In this document: positions 8,275 through 11,112 of the stretch, piece after piece
Layout: the number at the start of each line of letters is the position of its first letter
How positions within the stretch are numbered: the stretch's first letter is position 1
Source: JAJPHC01 sp035255945
GTDB lineage: Bacteria; Acidobacteriota; Thermoanaerobaculia; Gp7-AA8
NCBI GenBank assembly: GCA_035255945.1
Contig: DATEZA010000283.1
Location: 1-11,112, forward strand
Direction of reading: 5' to 3'
Length of the DNA: 11,112 nucleotides
Notes under the pieces: generated by a model
What the model saw: only the letters and a program-made list of their open reading frames with translations
Databases searched by the model: none
What the model was told of the DNA's origin: nothing
Program-made: the position numbers and the translations under genes

Positions 8275-10221
8275 ATGATGATGCTTTCGCTTCTGCTCGT
8301 GGCCGCAATCGGTTTCAGTGAGCGTCCCGTCGCCGAGCTGCAGCTCGTTCCGGCGGCGGTGAATCCGCGGATTGCATCGAACGGGCGGGGATCCGTCGGT
8401 GTGTGGACCGAGGTGCGAGGAGGCGAGGCGTTCCTCTTCAGCGCAGCGATCGATCACGCGGGGAACGTCGTCGACAGCAGGCCGGTGGCGAAGGTTCCGT
8501 CGAATTCTTCCGTCGTCATTGCGAGTGACGGCGATCGCTATCTCGCCGTGCAAACCTATTCGCAGAAGGGATTTCTGCTCGACGAGCATGGCGGCGTCAT
8601 TCGCGAAATCGCGGCGCCGGACTGTCGGGCGATCGCATCGAATGGCTCGAGCTACGCGCTCGTCATCAATGGGAATGCGATTCAGCTCGTCGACACCGAG
8701 GGCGCTCCGATCGGCGGACGCGTATCGATGCCGGAGCGGATCATGGGCATCGCCGCGTCGGGACGCGCCGGCTACATCCTGCTCACGGACGACGGCAAGC
8801 ATCTGCTCGTGCGAACGTATCTGCACGGCATCCTGTCCGCGGCGACGACGGTCGGCGAATACGGTTTTTCCGGCGGCGACGTCGCCTATCCGTTCTCGGC
8901 CGCCATCGCATCGAACGGCGACGAAGCGATCATCGTGGTCAGCACGTGGCAACGAAGCGATCTCCTGTCGTTTCGGGATGGAGTGGCCGGACCCCCGCGC
9001 AGGATTGCTGATGGTTACGCGTACTCCGACGTCATCTGGACGGGGAGCGAGTTCGTCGTATCGATTCTGAAGGACGAGGGGACGGCGCTCATGCACGTGT
9101 CGCGCGACGGCGCCGTGCTGTCGAGCCCTGTCCCGATCGCGAGCCACGGCGGAACGCTCGTGTGGAACGGCTTCCGCCTGTTGTTCGCGGACGCGACGAC
9201 CGTTCGCTCGTACGCCGCGTCGCCGGCATTTCCGGCAGACGGCGATGCGCATCCGATCGCGCCGTACGCCGCCGAGCAGCGGCGTCCACGCATCGCGACC
9301 GACGGCGAGTCGCTGCTCGTGAGCTGGCTCGAGCCGTTCAGGGGCGTGTATCTCGCCGATGGCGCAGGCATCAACATGGAGCTGCGCGACGCGAGCCAGG
9401 CTGCCGCGCTCGCGTGGGACGGCAAGGAATGGGTCATCGCATATCCATCGAGTGACGGCCTCCGCGTGCGCACGATGACGCGCGACGGCGTGCTTTCATC
9501 GCCCGCGCGTTTCGCGTCGAGCACCGGTTCGGCGCTGCGTATCGCCTCGCGCGGCGACGGTCATTTCGTCCTGGTCTGGGCAGCGCTCAATCCGTCGCAG
9601 AATCCCGACTGGGGAACCATTCGCGTATCGCTCGACGGCACTCCGCCGTTCGACATCACGCACGGCGTCGAGTCGTATCCCGACATCACGTGGGACGGCG
9701 GCGTCTTCCGCCTGGTCTGGATGAACTACGAATTCCGGTCGACGACGTCGCCGGGCTTCGGCTACTACTCGGCCACTGCGCCGGTCGGAATCACGTTCGC
9801 GACGATGGATTCGAACGGCAATGTCTCGATGAACGGCACGACGGCGACGACGAGCGATCAGCGCCCGCGCGTCGCGCGCGACTTCACGGCATTCGTGAAT
9901 GACGGCGTGAAAGTGCGTCGCGGCGGCGATGAGATCGCGCTGCCAACGAATCTCTTCTCGACAGAGCCGCCGGCGTTTGCGGTCGATGACGACGGGCACG
10001 CGCTGCTCGTATCGACCGGAGGCAAGGCGGTGTTCATCGGTGCCGGCGGCGATCCGATCCCGTTCATCGCCGCGCCGAATGCGAACGAGCCCGATGTCGT
10101 CTGGACGCGCAACGGCTGGGTGATGGTGTATTCGCGCATCGTCGATGAAGCGCCGTACTTCCACGTGCCGCGCGTGTTCGTGCGCACGATCGACGTCAGT
10201 CCCGCGCGTAGGCGGCCTTGA
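8275..10221 (+). CDS. Exported protein of about 14 beta-propeller-like repeats, function unknown
   Basis: A 648-residue protein. Its N-terminus (MMMLSLLLVAAIGFS) looks like a short signal peptide, probably cut near residues 13-16, but the n-region has no Lys or Arg, which is unusual. The remainder is built of units of about 35-60 residues, each opening with a pattern like PRIASNG or DITWDG, then a hydrophobic strand often ending in W, then a turn rich in Asp and Gly. I place unit starts near residues 31, 79, 118, 156, 208, 252, 293, 337, 377, 420, 469, 530, 565 and 605: fourteen, which would fit two seven-bladed propellers. No catalytic motif is visible. It is not an Asp-box protein like the one at 1992-4226. 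Three ATGs in a row make the exact start uncertain; a TAG at 8254-8256 rules out a longer frame. The last 26 bases overlap the end of the opposing gene. Confidence 0.8.
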   Translation: MMMLSLLLVAAIGFSERPVAELQLVPAAVNPRIASNGRGSVGVWTEVRGGEAFLFSAAIDHAGNVVDSRPVAKVPSNSSVVIASDGDRYLAVQTYSQKGFLLDEHGGVIREIAAPDCRAIASNGSSYALVINGNAIQLVDTEGAPIGGRVSMPERIMGIAASGRAGYILLTDDGKHLLVRTYLHGILSAATTVGEYGFSGGDVAYPFSAAIASNGDEAIIVVSTWQRSDLLSFRDGVAGPPRRIADGYAYSDVIWTGSEFVVSILKDEGTALMHVSRDGAVLSSPVPIASHGGTLVWNGFRLLFADATTVRSYAASPAFPADGDAHPIAPYAAEQRRPRIATDGESLLVSWLEPFRGVYLADGAGINMELRDASQAAALAWDGKEWVIAYPSSDGLRVRTMTRDGVLSSPARFASSTGSALRIASRGDGHFVLVWAALNPSQNPDWGTIRVSLDGTPPFDITHGVESYPDITWDGGVFRLVWMNYEFRSTTSPGFGYYSATAPVGITFATMDSNGNVSMNGTTATTSDQRPRVARDFTAFVNDGVKVRRGGDEIALPTNLFSTEPPAFAVDDDGHALLVSTGGKAVFIGAGGDPIPFIAAPNANEPDVVWTRNGWVMVYSRIVDEAPYFHVPRVFVRTIDVSPARRRP

Positions 10222-10654
10222 GCCATTTCTTCAACTCGTCATCGATGTCGTCGAGCGATGTCACTTCGATGCGGTGCGTGATGCGATCCTTCTTCGCGTA
10301 GCCGCCGGTGTCGATCAGACGGCCCTTCGCCGGTGTGTCGCCGAGCGCGAGACCGAAGTCGATGCGGGTGCGCGTCGACGGCTTGATCTGCGCGATGACG
10401 TGATGGCGATAGATCGGGACGATCGTCTTGCCCGGCGAGATTTTGATGTCGTTGCCGAGGGAGCGGGCGAGGTCGTAGAGCGCGTCGTAGAGCGGACGAA
10501 GCGCCGCTTTCGCGCCGCTGAACATCGACTCGACGTACTCGTCAGCCTGTTTGAGATAGAGCTGCGGATCGCCGTGCGCGAGATCGTTGCGCGCGTCGGC
10601 GCGCTTCGCTGCCATGGCCAGACCGGGATGGGGATCGTAGTGCTGTCGTTTCAC
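10196..10654 (-). CDS. DUF5655-like protein
   Basis: A 152-residue soluble protein with no signal peptide or membrane segment. From about residue 30 it resembles the DUF5655 pattern as I recall it: ADEYVESMFSGAKAALRPLYD, then ARSLGNDIKISPGKT, a strand pair with AQIKPSTRTRIDFGLAL, GRLIDTGGYAKKDRITHRI, and a C-terminal LDDIDDELKKWLKAAYARD. Biochemical function of the family is not established to my knowledge. The start is a GTG (10654-10652) that overlaps the previous gene's TGA as GTGA, supporting this start and translational coupling; the internal ATG at codon 14 is the alternative. Its stop lies inside the 3' end of the convergent propeller gene. Confidence 0.78.
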   Translation of the reverse strand: MKRQHYDPHPGLAMAAKRADARNDLAHGDPQLYLKQADEYVESMFSGAKAALRPLYDALYDLARSLGNDIKISPGKTIVPIYRHHVIAQIKPSTRTRIDFGLALGDTPAKGRLIDTGGYAKKDRITHRIEVTSLDDIDDELKKWLKAAYARD

Positions 10655-11106
10655 AGCGAGATGGTATAGCGCCCGCCGTGCTCGTCCATCGTCAGCATGC
10701 CGCGGCGCACGTACGTCTCGACGATCGTCTCGAGCAGCTCGTCCGGGATGTCGGCGCCGGCGAGCACTTCTTCGAGGAAACGGCGCGTCACGGCGTTGAT
10801 GTCCTCGCGTGCGATCGGGCTGCGCGATCGCAGCAGCTCGATCAGCTGCGCGTCCTCTTCGGGCGAGAGCGCGAGCGAGTCGTTGACGTCGAAGCCGATC
10901 AGCGATGCGACGTCATCGCGCAGCACGCCGCGATCGAGCCAGCGCTGAACCTCGTGCAAAAGAGTCTCGCGGCGCGAAGCGGGAAGGCGTGGTGCGTTGG
11001 GAAGCGAATCGATCGCTGCACGGACATCGCTCTCTGCGATCAGACCGCGGCCGTGACGGCTGTGCAGGATCGCGAGGACAGCGATGACTTGAGGCGGGGG
11101 AGTCAT
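10651..11106 (-). CDS. Unrecognised 151-residue protein
   Basis: I do not recognise this protein. It is acidic, soluble and probably mostly helical, with no Cys, no signal peptide and no membrane segment. Segments such as VIAVLAILHSRHGRG, ESDVRAAIDSL, RRETLLHEVQRWLDRGVL, EEDAQLIELLRSR and DELLETIVETYVRRGML suggest bundled helices. The last part (TYVRRGMLTMDEHGGRYTISL) could be a winged-helix-like hairpin, which is only an impression. It starts with ATG (11106-11104) close to the window edge; the start reads ATGA, so a further upstream gene might overlap it, but that lies outside the window. Its stop overlaps the DUF5655-like start by four bases, so the pair forms an operon. Confidence 0.72.
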   Translation of the reverse strand: MTPPPQVIAVLAILHSRHGRGLIAESDVRAAIDSLPNAPRLPASRRETLLHEVQRWLDRGVLRDDVASLIGFDVNDSLALSPEEDAQLIELLRSRSPIAREDINAVTRRFLEEVLAGADIPDELLETIVETYVRRGMLTMDEHGGRYTISL

Positions 11107-11112
11107 GAGTTG

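Noticed and set aside
8092..9252. Minus-strand open frame of 386 codons across the lptE/propeller junction
   Set aside because: It is antisense to two well-supported genes, very Arg-rich, with no domain signature or plausible start context.

Overview
The window is GC-rich, its genes have strongly G/C-biased third codon positions, and coding density is high. The lptE gene points to a diderm with lipopolysaccharide-type outer-membrane export. The large secreted propeller proteins, GC-rich hairpin repeats and near absence of Shine-Dalgarno sequences would suit a soil or environmental lineage such as Acidobacteriota. No marker gene settles the phylum, so this placement is an inference.

Layout. 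Bases 2-4226 look like one transcription unit on the + strand: the tail of an unidentified gene, a class I SAM-dependent methyltransferase, D-aminoacyl-tRNA deacylase (dtd), a YecD-like isochorismatase-family hydrolase, and a 744-residue Asp-box (sortilin-like) beta-propeller lipoprotein. Junctions are 1-base overlap, 1-base gap, 4-base overlap and 4-base overlap. Bases 4231-4346 hold a symmetric cluster of four GC-rich hairpins (REP/BIME-like). A YfdC-type formate/nitrite-family channel follows (4353-5171), then leuS (5194-7710) overlapping lptE (7707-8216), then a secreted protein of about 14 propeller-like repeats (8275-10221). Two minus-strand genes coupled by a GTGA overlap (a DUF5655-like protein and an unrecognised protein) converge on it, with a 26-base tail-to-tail overlap.

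How the genes fit together. dtd and leuS both serve aminoacyl-tRNA supply and quality control. The methyltransferase is not assignable to a pathway. LptE and the two propeller proteins are envelope or exported products. I see no defence island, prophage, CRISPR, tRNA, rRNA or transposase gene, and no clear new multi-gene system.

The most unusual signals are small DNA elements: the four-hairpin cluster with compensatory stem changes; four tandem heptamers inside the first codons of the Asp-box lipoprotein gene, followed by a perfect 9-bp inverted repeat; and a C-rich palindromic repeat sitting in frame inside leuS.
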